This document shows, piece by piece, positions 24,390 to 33,590 of a stretch of DNA of 64,000 bases (position 1 is its first letter; the number at the start of each line of letters is the position of its first letter). Below the pieces are notes generated by a model. The model searched no databases and was not told the origin of the DNA. It saw only the letters and a program-made list of their open reading frames with translations. Source of the DNA: Oricola nitratireducens (GTDB lineage Bacteria; Pseudomonadota; Alphaproteobacteria; Rhizobiales; Rhizobiaceae); NCBI RefSeq assembly GCF_014904745.1, contig NZ_JACZCS010000035.1, positions 1-64,000 on the forward strand. Direction: 5' to 3'. Both the position numbers and the translations under genes were made by a program.

Positions 24390-25841
24390 ATGCTGGAAGC
24401 AGCACTCCTGATAGATAGCGCGGCGGTTCCCGCCTCGAACGGAGAGACGTTCGAGCGGATTGATCCCGTTTCGCGTGAAGTTTCGACGCGTGCTTGCGCC
24501 GCGAGCATCGACGATGCCGTTCGTGCGGCGAACGCTGCCGCGCGCGCCTTTCCCGGCTGGTCCGCCACACCGCCAGGCGAGCGGCGCGAGTTTCTCAACA
24601 AGGCCGCTGACATTCTCATTCGGCGGAGCGACGATTTTGTCGAGGCGGTCGTTGCGGAGACCGGCAGCACCATGGCGTGGGGCCAGTTCAATTGCCGGCT
24701 TGCGGCAAGCATTCTGCGCGAGGCCGCCGCGATGGCGACCCAGGCGACCGGCGAGGTGATCCCGGCGGAGAGACCGGGGTCGTTCGCGATGGCGGTCCGC
24801 CAGCCATGCGGCGTGGTGTTCTCGATGGCGCCGTGGAATGCGCCGGTGATCCTTGCCGCGCGCAGCGTCGCCATGCCGCTTGCCTGCGGCAATACCGTCG
24901 TCCTGAAGGGATCGGAATTGTGCCCGCGCACGCACGGGCTGCTCGGCGAGGTGCTGAACGAAGCCGGTCTGCCCAAGGGTTGCGTTAATGTCATCCATTC
25001 CTCGCCGGAAAAGGCGCCGGAGATCGTCGAGGCGCTGATGGCGCATCCGGCCGTTCGCCGGGTGAACTTCACCGGTTCGACGCGGGTTGGCCGGATGATC
25101 GCCGAGAAGGCTGCGCGCCATCTCAAGCGGTGCCTGCTGGAACTCGGCGGCAAGGCGCCGGTGATCGTCCTCGACGACGCCGATATCGATGCGGCGGTCG
25201 ACGCGACGGTGTTCGGGGCGTTCTTCAATCAGGGCCAGATCTGCATGTCGACGGAGCGGGTCGTCATCGACGAGCGTGTCGCCGACGAATTCCTGGAAAA
25301 ATTCCGCGCCCGGGCGGACCGGATACGCGCCAGCGATCCCCGCGATCCGAACTGCGTGCTGGGCGCGATGATCACCGAGACGGCGGCGCAGCGGGTCAAG
25401 GGACTGATCAACGATGCGGAGATAAAGGGGGCGACACTGGTGACCGGCGGCCGGCAGGAAGGCGTATTCGTCGATCCGGCAATCCTCGACAATGTTTCAC
25501 CGGCCATGCGGATCTATCACGAGGAAAGTTTCGGGCCGGTCGCCTCGATCATTCGCGTCAGCGGCGACGATGAGGCGGTGTCGGTCGCCAACGACACCGA
25601 ATACGGGCTGGCTGCCGCCGTGTTCAGCCGTGATGTCGGACGGGCTTTAACCGTCGCGCAGCGCTTGGAAACCGGCATCTGCCATATCAATTCGGCGACC
25701 ATTCATGACGAGCCGCAAATGCCCTTCGGCGGCGTCAAGGCGTCGGGTTACGGCCGTTTCGGCGGCAAGGCCGGTATCGACGAATTCACCGAGCTTCGCT
25801 GGATCACCATCCAGCAGGGGAAGAACGAATACCCGATCTGA
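24390..25841 (+). CDS. NAD(P)-dependent aldehyde dehydrogenase, aromatic-aldehyde type
   Basis: A 483-residue ALDH starting at the ATG at 24390 directly after GGGAGGAGGA. The catalytic glutamate is in LELGGKAP and the cysteine in GQICMSTERV. The GQICMS-ERV form, together with [16 protein letters not shown] near the end, is typical of the vanillin, benzaldehyde and salicylaldehyde dehydrogenase branch. It precedes the ABC transporter operon by 44 bases and may be its first gene. Oxidation of an imported aromatic aldehyde is inferred; aliphatic aldehydes cannot be excluded. Confidence 0.85.
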   Translation: MLEAALLIDSAAVPASNGETFERIDPVSREVSTRACAASIDDAVRAANAAARAFPGWSATPPGERREFLNKAADILIRRSDDFVEAVVAETGSTMAWGQFNCRLAASILREAAAMATQATGEVIPAERPGSFAMAVRQPCGVVFSMAPWNAPVILAARSVAMPLACGNTVVLKGSELCPRTHGLLGEVLNEAGLPKGCVNVIHSSPEKAPEIVEALMAHPAVRRVNFTGSTRVGRMIAEKAARHLKRCLLELGGKAPVIVLDDADIDAAVDATVFGAFFNQGQICMSTERVVIDERVADEFLEKFRARADRIRASDPRDPNCVLGAMITETAAQRVKGLINDAEIKGATLVTGGRQEGVFVDPAILDNVSPAMRIYHEESFGPVASIIRVSGDDEAVSVANDTEYGLAAAVFSRDVGRALTVAQRLETGICHINSATIHDEPQMPFGGVKASGYGRFGGKAGIDEFTELRWITIQQGKNEYPI

Positions 25842-25885
25842 GGACCGGGTCGATACGAAATCAACGTTCAAAAGGGAGGAAACCA

Positions 25886-27088
25886 ATGGAACGTAGAACA
25901 CTCATGAAGACTTTCGCCGCAACGCTTCTAGCGGGTGCGGTTCTCGCGGGTCCGGCTGTCGCCGAAGGCACGATCAAGATCGGCGCCAGCGCGCCGAAAA
26001 CCGGCCCGCTCGCAGGCGGTTCGGCGGTGACCTACTGGCCCGCCATCCAGTTGTGGGTGCACGACGTCAACGAGCGTGGCGGCATCGATGTCGGCGGCAC
26101 GAAGATGAAGGTCGAACTGATCGAATATGACGACCGCACCTCAAACGAGGAGGCGATCAAGAACATCCAGCGTCTGGCAACGGTGGACAAGGTCGATTTC
26201 ATCATTCCGCCCTACGGCACCGGCATCAATCTCGCCACCGCGCCGCTGATTGCCAAATACGGCTATCCGCATATCGCCGTGACCGCGGTGACTGACGGCG
26301 TTGACGAATTCGCCGACCGCTGGCCGAACAGCTTCTGGACGCTCGGCACCTCCACGGCCTTCGCGACCACGCTGGTCGATCTGCTGAAAGGCATGCGCGA
26401 CGCCGGCCAGATCAACGATAAGGTCGCCGTCGTCAACGTCGCCGACGCCTTCGGGATCGAGCTTGCGAATGCCGGCAAGCCGGCACTCAAGGATGCAGGC
26501 TTCGACATTGTCTACGAAACCTCGTATCCGCTGCAGCAACAGGACTTCGCGCCGATCATCTCCAGTGCCAAGAACGCAAACCCGGACACTTTCATCGCCT
26601 TCTCCTATCCGGGCGACACGTTCGGCCTGACCAAGCAGGCGGCCATCGCGGACCTGCCGGTCAAGGCCTACTATGTCGGCGTTGCGACGGCGTTCCCGGC
26701 ATTTGCCGCCGCGAACGGCCCGGCCGCAAACGGCGTGCTCGGGGCCGGTGGAGTCAACGCGGCAAGCGACAAGTACCAGGACTTCATGAAGCGCCAGATC
26801 GAGGTGACCGGCAGCGCACCGGACTTCTGGGCGAGCCCGGTACAGTACGCCAGCCTCGAGGTTCTCGAGCAGGCGATAACGTCCGCCGGCACGCTGGACA
26901 AGGCTGCCGTGATCGACGCGATCAAGAACGGCACTTTCGACACGATCATGGGCGAGTGGAAATTCGACCACAACGTCATCCGCAAGTATTGGACAGTGGG
27001 CCAGTGGCAGGACGGCGTGTTCCATGGCGTCGCCTCGACAGGTGTCGGCGGCGAAGTCGCTCCGATCGTCAAGTCCGGCTGGAACTGA
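25886..27088 (+). CDS. HAAT ABC transporter substrate-binding protein (LivK-type)
   Basis: A 400-residue periplasmic binding protein with a signal peptide (about 1-27, ending VAEG) and a two-lobed type I fold starting TIKIGASAPKTGPLAGG. AGGGAGGA lies upstream of the ATG. Such proteins bind branched-chain amino acids, amides, urea or aromatic acids. Flanking aldehyde dehydrogenases point to an aromatic or aldehyde-derived ligand, which is only an inference. A strong hairpin separates it from the permease genes. Confidence 0.88.
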   Translation: MERRTLMKTFAATLLAGAVLAGPAVAEGTIKIGASAPKTGPLAGGSAVTYWPAIQLWVHDVNERGGIDVGGTKMKVELIEYDDRTSNEEAIKNIQRLATVDKVDFIIPPYGTGINLATAPLIAKYGYPHIAVTAVTDGVDEFADRWPNSFWTLGTSTAFATTLVDLLKGMRDAGQINDKVAVVNVADAFGIELANAGKPALKDAGFDIVYETSYPLQQQDFAPIISSAKNANPDTFIAFSYPGDTFGLTKQAAIADLPVKAYYVGVATAFPAFAAANGPAANGVLGAGGVNAASDKYQDFMKRQIEVTGSAPDFWASPVQYASLEVLEQAITSAGTLDKAAVIDAIKNGTFDTIMGEWKFDHNVIRKYWTVGQWQDGVFHGVASTGVGGEVAPIVKSGWN

Positions 27089-27105
27089 TCGCTTAACCAC
27101 GAAAG

Positions 27106-27129
27106 CCGGTGCGGCCTTCGCCGCACCGG
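27106..27129 (+). terminator. Intercistronic hairpin between binding protein and permease
   Basis: A perfect 9-base-pair stem CCGGTGCGG/CCGCACCGG with a CCTTCG loop lies 17 bases after the binding-protein stop, with no long T tract (TCAAAAAG follows). Such hairpins usually stabilise the upstream mRNA or partly terminate, giving excess binding protein over permease. Confidence 0.55.
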
Positions 27130-27148
27130 TCAAAAAGCATAGAATTCG

Positions 27149-28018
27149 ATGATGGACATACTGATCACGGGAACGGTGCTGGGCGGCACCTATGCGCTGA
27201 TCGCGCTCGGGCTGACGCTGCAATACGGCGTCGCGCGGATCATGAATCTCGCCAACGGGGAAAACCTCGTTTTGGCGTGTTTCTGCGCGTTCTGGCTCTA
27301 TTCGACCGCGTCCATCAATCCCGTGCTCGGTATCGTCCTGATCGCGCCCGGGGCCTTCGTCCTGAACTGGCTGATCTACGACTTCGCGATGAAGCCGCTG
27401 GTCAATCGCGCCAAGAATCGCGGTCAGCTGGAAGTCGACAGCATCCTCGCGACGTTCGGCCTGATGTTCATCATGCAGGGCGTCATGCTGCTGGTTTTCG
27501 GCGGCGGCTACTATTCCTACAACTTCCTGTCGGAACCGGTTCAAATCCTTGGCGAAAATTACGGTCTGAACCGTATCGTCGCGCTGATCGCGGCGGCGGT
27601 TATCGCCCTGGGCCTCTATGTCTTTCTCTACCGGACGCGCTACGGCACGGCGATCCGCGCCGTTTCGGTCAATCCGTCCTCGGCGAGCCTTGTCGCCATC
27701 AACGTGGAGCGTGCCTCGGCCTTTGCCTTTGCGCTCGGTGGCGCGTTGACGGCAGCCGCCGGCGCGCTGTTGTCGACTTTCTACACCTTTAATTCGTCCA
27801 TGGGCGTGATCTTCACAATGAAGGCGTTGATCATCGTCATCATGGGTGGGGTCGGCGACGTGCGCGGCGCGGTGCTTGCGGCCCTCCTGCTGGGCCTCAC
27901 CGAGACGGCGGTGGCGAGCCTGATCGATCCGGGCCTGACGCTGGCCGCGACTTACACCCTGTTCATCCTCGTATTGTTGTTCCGGCCGCAAGGCATCTTC
28001 GGGAGGCAGGAGGCATGA
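27149..28018 (+). CDS. HAAT ABC transporter permease (LivH-type)
   Basis: A 289-residue membrane protein with about eight helices, beginning MMDILITGTVLGGTYALIALGLTLQYG, the usual LivH start. The conserved GVARIMNLANGENL region and the GxxRAVSVNPSSASLVAINVERASAFAFALGG cytoplasmic loop are present. It overlaps the next permease gene by four bases. Confidence 0.9.
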   Translation: MMDILITGTVLGGTYALIALGLTLQYGVARIMNLANGENLVLACFCAFWLYSTASINPVLGIVLIAPGAFVLNWLIYDFAMKPLVNRAKNRGQLEVDSILATFGLMFIMQGVMLLVFGGGYYSYNFLSEPVQILGENYGLNRIVALIAAAVIALGLYVFLYRTRYGTAIRAVSVNPSSASLVAINVERASAFAFALGGALTAAAGALLSTFYTFNSSMGVIFTMKALIIVIMGGVGDVRGAVLAALLLGLTETAVASLIDPGLTLAATYTLFILVLLFRPQGIFGRQEA

Positions 28019-28980
28019 CGCGCCTGAGCGAAAAGGAACTGCGTATCGCGGTATTGGCAATTGTCGGCTTCGCGGCCGTGGCCACGATCCCGCTTTTCGA
28101 CGACGGCTACTATCTGTCGCTTTCCGTCAACATCGCCCTCTATGCCGTCCTGTGCACTGCCTGGACGCTGTTTTCCGGCCCGACACACTACATCTCGCTG
28201 GCGACAGCCGCCTTCTTCGGTATCGGCACCTACACGGTCGGGCTCGGCATCGACGTGCTGCCGTTTCCGGTCCTGCTCGTCATCGCTGCCATCGCGAGTG
28301 GCCTGTTGGCGGGTCTTGTCGGCGTCGCGACGCTCAGGCTGTCGGGCGTCTATTTCGTGATCTTCACGCTCGGTCTCGCCGAACTGGTGCGCCAGGTCGT
28401 GACATGGCTGCAGACGAATTTCACCAATGGCGTCGGTCTTTATGTCTTTACCGACATGGGCGAGAAGCACATTTTCTGGATGCTGCTGGCGCTGGCCGCT
28501 GTCGTTTATGTCACGGGATGGCTGATCAACCGGTCGCGGCTCGGTTTTGCCATGCGCATCATCGGCAATGACGAGTTGGTCGCGCGCCATGTCGGCATCG
28601 ACGTCGCGCGCGCAAAGGTCATCCTCTTCGTGGTCTCCGGCGCCTTCATCGGCGTGACCGGGGCGATCCTCGCGCCGCGTTTCGCCTATGTCGAACCGCC
28701 GTCCGCCTTCAACCCGGTGATTTCCTTCCAGGTCGTGATCATGGCGCTGCTTGGCGGGACCGGACGGCTGTGGGCGCCGCTACTCGGCGTCATTCCTTTC
28801 ACCATCCTGTTCGACCAGATTTCTTCGAGGTTTCCGAACCACACCAGCCTGCTGATCGGCGTCGCGTTCATGGCGATCGTCTATTTCCTGCCGCGCGGCG
28901 TCTCCGGGCTGATCGAGGATCTTCGCAAGGTGCGGGGCGATTTCGGCTCTGCTGCGAAGGCAAAGGAGGCGGTGCGATGA
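28015..28980 (+). CDS. HAAT ABC transporter permease (LivM-type)
   Basis: A 321-residue permease with the LivM loop RLGFAMRIIGNDELVARHVGIDVARAKVILFVVSG and a C-terminal cytoplasmic tail. It starts inside the previous gene (ATGA overlap) and ends inside the next one, showing tight translational coupling across the operon. It pairs with the LivH-type subunit to form the channel. Confidence 0.9.
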   Translation: MTRLSEKELRIAVLAIVGFAAVATIPLFDDGYYLSLSVNIALYAVLCTAWTLFSGPTHYISLATAAFFGIGTYTVGLGIDVLPFPVLLVIAAIASGLLAGLVGVATLRLSGVYFVIFTLGLAELVRQVVTWLQTNFTNGVGLYVFTDMGEKHIFWMLLALAAVVYVTGWLINRSRLGFAMRIIGNDELVARHVGIDVARAKVILFVVSGAFIGVTGAILAPRFAYVEPPSAFNPVISFQVVIMALLGGTGRLWAPLLGVIPFTILFDQISSRFPNHTSLLIGVAFMAIVYFLPRGVSGLIEDLRKVRGDFGSAAKAKEAVR

Positions 28981-29711
28981 GCAGCCGTTCGCTCCTTTCC
29001 GTAGAGACCGTGCGCAAGGCGTTCGGTGGCCTGGTCGCCGTCAACGATGTCGATTTCTCCGTCAAGGAGAGCGAACTGATCGGCCTGATCGGGCCAAACG
29101 GATCCGGCAAGACGACGATGATGAACCTGATTTCCGGCGCGTTGAAACCGACATCGGGCACGATCCGTCTCGACGGCGAGGTCATATCCGGCATGCCGGC
29201 GCACCAGATCGCGCGACGCGGCGTCGCGCGCACCTTCCAGCTGGTGCGTATCCTGCCGTCGCTGTCGGCAATCGAGAATGTGATCGCCGGCGCGGTCTTC
29301 GGACATGTGCGGGCGTGGGGCGACGATGCCTACCGGGAAGCCGAAGTGCTGCTCGACCGGGTCGGGCTCGGCAGGCGCGGCGGCGCGCCGACGGGATCGA
29401 TGACCTATATTGACCAGAAACGGCTCGAACTGGCACGTGCGCTGGCTTCCAACCCGCGCCTGCTGCTACTCGACGAGTGGCTCGCCGGTCTCAATCCGAG
29501 CGAATTGAAAATCGGCATCGAACTGATCCGCGATCTGCGCGAGGACGGGCGCACGATCATCATGGTCGAACACGTGATGGATGCCATCCGCTCGTTGTGC
29601 GACCGCTGCGTGGTGATGTCGAGCGGCGTCAAGATCGCCGACGGCTCGGTGCATGAGGTGTTGTCCCGGCCGGAAGTCGTGACCGCCTATCTGGGAGCGG
29701 ACGATGCTTGA
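28977..29711 (+). CDS. HAAT ABC transporter ATPase (LivG-type)
   Basis: A 244-residue ATPase with Walker A GPNGSGKTT (about 38-46), a Q-loop region at RTFQLVR, and Walker B LLLLDEWLAGL. The signature region reads MTYIDQKRLELARAL, without the usual LSGGQ; this divergent form occurs in the LivG branch of some aromatic-uptake systems. The Walker B aspartate-glutamate pair is intact, with tryptophan in place of the usual proline after it. ATGA overlaps connect it to the neighbours. Confidence 0.88.
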   Translation: MSSRSLLSVETVRKAFGGLVAVNDVDFSVKESELIGLIGPNGSGKTTMMNLISGALKPTSGTIRLDGEVISGMPAHQIARRGVARTFQLVRILPSLSAIENVIAGAVFGHVRAWGDDAYREAEVLLDRVGLGRRGGAPTGSMTYIDQKRLELARALASNPRLLLLDEWLAGLNPSELKIGIELIRDLREDGRTIIMVEHVMDAIRSLCDRCVVMSSGVKIADGSVHEVLSRPEVVTAYLGADDA

Positions 29712-31059
29712 GGTCGAACATCTCACCGTCTCCTACGGCGCGCACCGGGCGCTGGAAGACGTTTCAGTCCGCGTCGCGGCCGGCGAAATCTGCGTGATCC
29801 TCGGTGCCAACGGTGCCGGCAAGAGTTCCCTCCTGAACGCGATCGGCGGCATGGTGCAGGCGGCGCCCGGCGCGCGGATCATCATCGACGGCAGGGACAT
29901 CACGCAGGCCAAGCCGCACAAGGTGGTCGAGGCGGGTCTTGCGCTGGTGCCGGAAGGCCGCGGCATATTCGGCGACCTGACCGTTGCCGAAAACCTCCAG
30001 CTTGGCGCCTACGGGCCGCAGGCCCGGACCGATGAGGCAAGACGCCGCGAGCAGGTGCTGACGCTGTTTCCGCGGCTTGCCGAACGCCGCAGCCAGATAG
30101 CGCGCACGATGAGTGGCGGCGAACAGCAGATGGTAGCGATCGGTCGCGCGTTGATGTCCAATCCGACGATCCTGATGTTGGACGAGCCGTCGCTCGGCCT
30201 GTCGCCTCTGCTGACGAAAGACCTGTTCAAGTCGCTCAAGGCGGTGCGCGAGACCGGTGTCGGCATCCTGCTGGTCGAGCAGAACGCCAAGCAGAGCCTG
30301 GCGATCGCCGACAGGGGCTATCTGATCGAAAACGGCCATATCACGGGCGAGGGGACCGGCGAGGAACTGGCGCGCGACCCGGCTGTGCAGGCGGCTTATC
30401 TTGGCGGTGCGGCCGGCGAAACGCCGCGCGCCGACAGGCAGCGGCCGTCGGAGGAGGCGACGACCGCTGCCGCCGCCGATATGTCCGCCCGGGCGCTGGC
30501 CGAACGCGCGGCGCGCATTCAGCGCGATCATGTGAATGCAGTGAGGACCGGCGTGCGGCATGTCAACGGACATGCCAATGGTCATGGACACCCCTTAGCG
30601 GAAACACTGACCACAAGCGGAGAAGTGATCACCATGTCGAGCCAAGCCCATGAACTGAGCCTGCAGGCAGCCGAATTCGTCAAGAAGGCGACGCGCATCC
30701 AGCGCGAATATGTCGAAGCGCAGCGCGTGGACTATCATTTGACGGCCGCATCGAACCTCTTGGCGCCAGAACCGGGCGACAAACCGGCCAAAGCGGAGGC
30801 GCAGGCACCGTCGGGTGACCCTGCTCGGAATCTGGGCCGGCAGGCGGCCGATTTCGCGGCGCGCGCCGCTCGAATCCAGCACGACCATGTCGTCGCCACA
30901 CGCGAGGCCTATGTTCCTCACGAAGACGGCGGGAGCGACACGAACCGCCGCGGCAAGCGCAAGCTGACAGGCCGTGGCAAGAAACTCGCGAAAAAGGCCG
31001 AAAAACTGGCCCGAAGAGCGGAAAAACTCGCCGAAAAGGCGATGCGGATTAGCGATTGA
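29704..31059 (+). CDS. LivF-type ATPase with a repeat-bearing C-terminal extension
   Basis: A 451-residue protein; ordinary LivF proteins have about 235. Residues 1-235 are a complete ATPase: Walker A GANGAGKS (34-41), signature MSGGEQQ (136-142), Walker B ILMLDEPSLGL (156-166). The remaining ~215 residues hold a His-rich linker (four histidines in 286-296), three repeats centred on RIQ-D/E-H/Y-V at 271, 331 and 390, and a lysine/arginine-rich helical tail (427-449) of KKAEKLARRAEKLAEKA type. There is no stop or frameshift between the parts. An internal in-frame ATG at 30634 follows AGCGGAGAAG and could make a separate 141-residue product. The function of the extension is unknown. Confidence 0.88.
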   Translation: MLEVEHLTVSYGAHRALEDVSVRVAAGEICVILGANGAGKSSLLNAIGGMVQAAPGARIIIDGRDITQAKPHKVVEAGLALVPEGRGIFGDLTVAENLQLGAYGPQARTDEARRREQVLTLFPRLAERRSQIARTMSGGEQQMVAIGRALMSNPTILMLDEPSLGLSPLLTKDLFKSLKAVRETGVGILLVEQNAKQSLAIADRGYLIENGHITGEGTGEELARDPAVQAAYLGGAAGETPRADRQRPSEEATTAAAADMSARALAERAARIQRDHVNAVRTGVRHVNGHANGHGHPLAETLTTSGEVITMSSQAHELSLQAAEFVKKATRIQREYVEAQRVDYHLTAASNLLAPEPGDKPAKAEAQAPSGDPARNLGRQAADFAARAARIQHDHVVATREAYVPHEDGGSDTNRRGKRKLTGRGKKLAKKAEKLARRAEKLAEKAMRISD

Positions 31060-31083
31060 ACCAGACGATGAATGGAGAGTGAC

Positions 31084-32541
31084 ATGGCACGCGTATTGGA
31101 CGGCATGTATATCGGCGGTGGCTGGACCACCAAGTCGCAAACCTTCCCGGACTACAACCCGTCGGACGGGTCGATCTGGGCGAATATCCCGGATGCTTCG
31201 GTCGAGGATACCCGCCGCGCCATCGAGGCGGCGCATGAGGCATTTCCCGAGTGGGCGGAGATGCCGTTCACGAAGCGCTCGCAGATCATGATCAAGGCCG
31301 GCGAGATCTTCGAAAAGCGCCGCCAGGAAATCGCCGAGGCGGTGATGGCGGAAGGCGGCGGCTGGTTCGGCAAGGCGATGTTCGAGACCGGTTACACGGC
31401 CGAAATATTCCCTGCCGCCGCCGCCGCGAACTACGGTTCGATCGGTGATGTGCTGCCGTCCGAATACGGCAAGCTTTCGATGGCGGTGCGCCGCCCGATG
31501 GGCGTCGTCTCGGTGATCAGCCCGTGGAACTTCCCGCTGATCCTCACCGGCCGCGGATTCCTGTTCCCGCTTGTCGCCGGCAACACGATCGTGCTGAAGC
31601 CGTCGGAAGACACCCCCTATATCGGTGGCCTTCTGTGGGCGGAAATCTTCGAGGAAGCGGGGCTGCCGAAGGGCGTGCTCAATGTCGTGACCTGCTCGCG
31701 CGACAACGTCGCGGCGGTCGGCGACGAACTGATCGAGAATCCTCTGGTCAAGGGCATTTCCTTCACCGGCTCGACGGCGGTCGGGCGTGTGATCGCCGCA
31801 AAGGCGGGCGCGCATCTGAAGAAATGCTGCGTCGAACTCGGCGGCAAGAACTCGATGATCGTGTGCGACGACGCCGACATGGAACGCGCCGTGCAGGCAG
31901 CCAATTTCGGCGCTTTCATGCACCAGGGGCAGATCTGCATGTCCATCGAGCGCGTGATCGTGCACGAGGACGTCTATGACGAGTTCATCGAAAAGTTCAT
32001 TCCGCGCGTCAAGAAATTGACGGTCGGCGACACGACGGACAAGGAAAATATCCTCGGTCCGGTCATCAATGACCGTGCGGCCGAGCGCCTCAAGCGCCAT
32101 TTCGACGATGCCAAGGCGAAAGGCGCCAAGGTGCTCGCGGGCGGCGATGTCGACGGCCGGTTCATTGCGCCGACGGTGTTCGCCAATGTGACGCCGGACA
32201 TGCTGCTCTACCAGGAGGAATCCTTCGGTCCGGTCTGTTCGGTCTTCAAGGTGAAGAACGACGAAGAGGCCATCCGTCTCGCCAATGACAGCGAATACGG
32301 ACTGACCGCCGGCGTCATGTCGGAAGACGAGGGCCGGGCGATGGAGATCGTCAATCATCTCGACACCGGCAACTGCCACGTCAACTGCTCGCCGGTGAAT
32401 GACGAACCGCATGTCCCGTTCGGCGGCTTCAAGGCCTCCGGCCTCGGCAAGCACGGCGGCAAGTGGTCGATGGAAACATTCACGGAGACCCGCTGGATCA
32501 CGCTCGATCGCGGCGGCCGTCCGTTCCCGCCGGTGTTCTGA
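31084..32541 (+). CDS. Aldehyde dehydrogenase, vanillin/benzaldehyde type
   Basis: A 485-residue ALDH from the ATG at 31084, preceded by GGAGAG; an ATG at 31072 overlaps that site. The catalytic residues are in VELGGKNSM (Glu) and GQICMSIERV (Cys), with NFPLILTGRG and FGGFKASGLGKHGG at expected places. It is clearly paralogous to the enzyme at 24390-25841, and the pair brackets the five-gene transporter in the same direction. Conversion of an imported aromatic aldehyde to its acid is inferred. Confidence 0.85.
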   Translation: MARVLDGMYIGGGWTTKSQTFPDYNPSDGSIWANIPDASVEDTRRAIEAAHEAFPEWAEMPFTKRSQIMIKAGEIFEKRRQEIAEAVMAEGGGWFGKAMFETGYTAEIFPAAAAANYGSIGDVLPSEYGKLSMAVRRPMGVVSVISPWNFPLILTGRGFLFPLVAGNTIVLKPSEDTPYIGGLLWAEIFEEAGLPKGVLNVVTCSRDNVAAVGDELIENPLVKGISFTGSTAVGRVIAAKAGAHLKKCCVELGGKNSMIVCDDADMERAVQAANFGAFMHQGQICMSIERVIVHEDVYDEFIEKFIPRVKKLTVGDTTDKENILGPVINDRAAERLKRHFDDAKAKGAKVLAGGDVDGRFIAPTVFANVTPDMLLYQEESFGPVCSVFKVKNDEEAIRLANDSEYGLTAGVMSEDEGRAMEIVNHLDTGNCHVNCSPVNDEPHVPFGGFKASGLGKHGGKWSMETFTETRWITLDRGGRPFPPVF

Positions 32542-32565
32542 CGCCGCAAGTTTGCGATATCTCTC

Positions 32566-32593
32566 GGGCCGGGGCTGATTTCAGCGCCGGTCC
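32566..32593 (+). terminator. Imperfect hairpin after the aldehyde dehydrogenase
   Basis: An 11-of-13 paired stem, from GGGCCGGGGCTGA to TCAGCGCCGGTCC, lies 24 bases after the stop codon. There is no T tract, so termination is only plausible. It separates the operon from the convergent HxlR gene. Confidence 0.4.
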
Positions 32594-32677
32594 AAAGGCG
32601 GCTACATAATCGTGGTTGCCTGATCGGCAGCCGATCCAGAACAGGCTATGCGCGATCGGTGGGCGAAAACGTTTCGA

Positions 32678-33442
32678 CTACAAATTTGCGGTCGCGGTTC
32701 GTCCGATCGTCGCGAAGCCGTCGGCGTCGTCTCGCGACACTTCGGTGGCGCTACCCTTTTTCTTCACTGTCGAAAAACTACTCCGGATCAACCACTTTGT
32801 CAGATTGCGCGCCATCAGTTCGTGGCCAATAAGCGTGATGTTGCCGGCCTCGATCTCGTGCTCGAAACGCGTGTGCCCCATCCAGGCAGATGTCAGCGCG
32901 CGCAACTGACAGACGATGAACAGGTCGATATCGAAGCGCGGATTTGTGAAACACAGATCGGTTTCCATGCCGGGTTTGATGACCAGCCAGTAGTTGGCGA
33001 TGTCTCCGGGCGGATTCTTCAGGGTGAACTGGATTGCGCATTTTTGCTTGGGTAGTTCCAGCCGGTTTATCTTGCGGCGTATGTTCCACATCAACATTCG
33101 CGCATCGAGATTTTGAAGCGAGACCTCGCTGTCAATGTTCCGATGCGCCCATTCTCCCAATTGGCGCACAAGCGGTTCAAGTTCATCGGCCAACGGCGTC
33201 GTGAGGTATTCGAACTGGCCGGTCGCTGGATTGTTCACGCGGCTGATCAGACCTTTTGTTTCCATGTCCTTCAGTCGTTTCGAAAGAAGCCCTGGCGACA
33301 TACCGGGTACGCCGCGTTGTATTTCGCTGAACCGCGATGAACCCGACCACATTTCGCAAAGAACCAACATCGTCCACCGTGGTTCGATCATCTCGGCGGC
33401 CATCGCGACAGGGCAAAATCGGGGATAGGCTGTTTCAGGCAT
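32678..33442 (-). CDS. HxlR-type winged-helix regulator with C-terminal extension
   Basis: A 254-residue protein. Residues 1-105 form a HxlR winged helix (CPVAMAAEMIEPRWTMLVLCEM, GVPGMSPGLLSKRLKDMETKGLI). Classical HxlR regulators stop near 120 residues; here about 150 more follow, resembling the SCP2-like ligand domain of some long HxlR proteins (residues about 130-225). The gene has visibly lower GC content than its neighbours (many 60-base rows near 50 percent), hinting at transfer. Its target may be the tautomerase or the dehydrogenase beside it. Confidence 0.78.
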   Translation of the reverse strand: MPETAYPRFCPVAMAAEMIEPRWTMLVLCEMWSGSSRFSEIQRGVPGMSPGLLSKRLKDMETKGLISRVNNPATGQFEYLTTPLADELEPLVRQLGEWAHRNIDSEVSLQNLDARMLMWNIRRKINRLELPKQKCAIQFTLKNPPGDIANYWLVIKPGMETDLCFTNPRFDIDLFIVCQLRALTSAWMGHTRFEHEIEAGNITLIGHELMARNLTKWLIRSSFSTVKKKGSATEVSRDDADGFATIGRTATANL

Positions 33443-33590
33443 GGTTCCGCCTCCATGCCAAAGGTCTCACAAGCGAAGGACAGGCGTCCAGTTCAAAAAC
33501 TGTAGCGGTTTTCCTACTGTTTCCGGACTGGCCGCGCACTTCGCCTGTTTGGCAGGATCGGGCTGTTCGCAAACAGCAAGGAGACGCGAC

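Noticed and set aside
26141-28060. A 639-codon minus-strand frame across the first binding-protein and permease genes
   Set aside because: It spans two recognised genes on the other strand and has low-complexity charged composition; similar shadows occur at 30595-32454, 35518-37380, 8130-9932 and 47028-48587.
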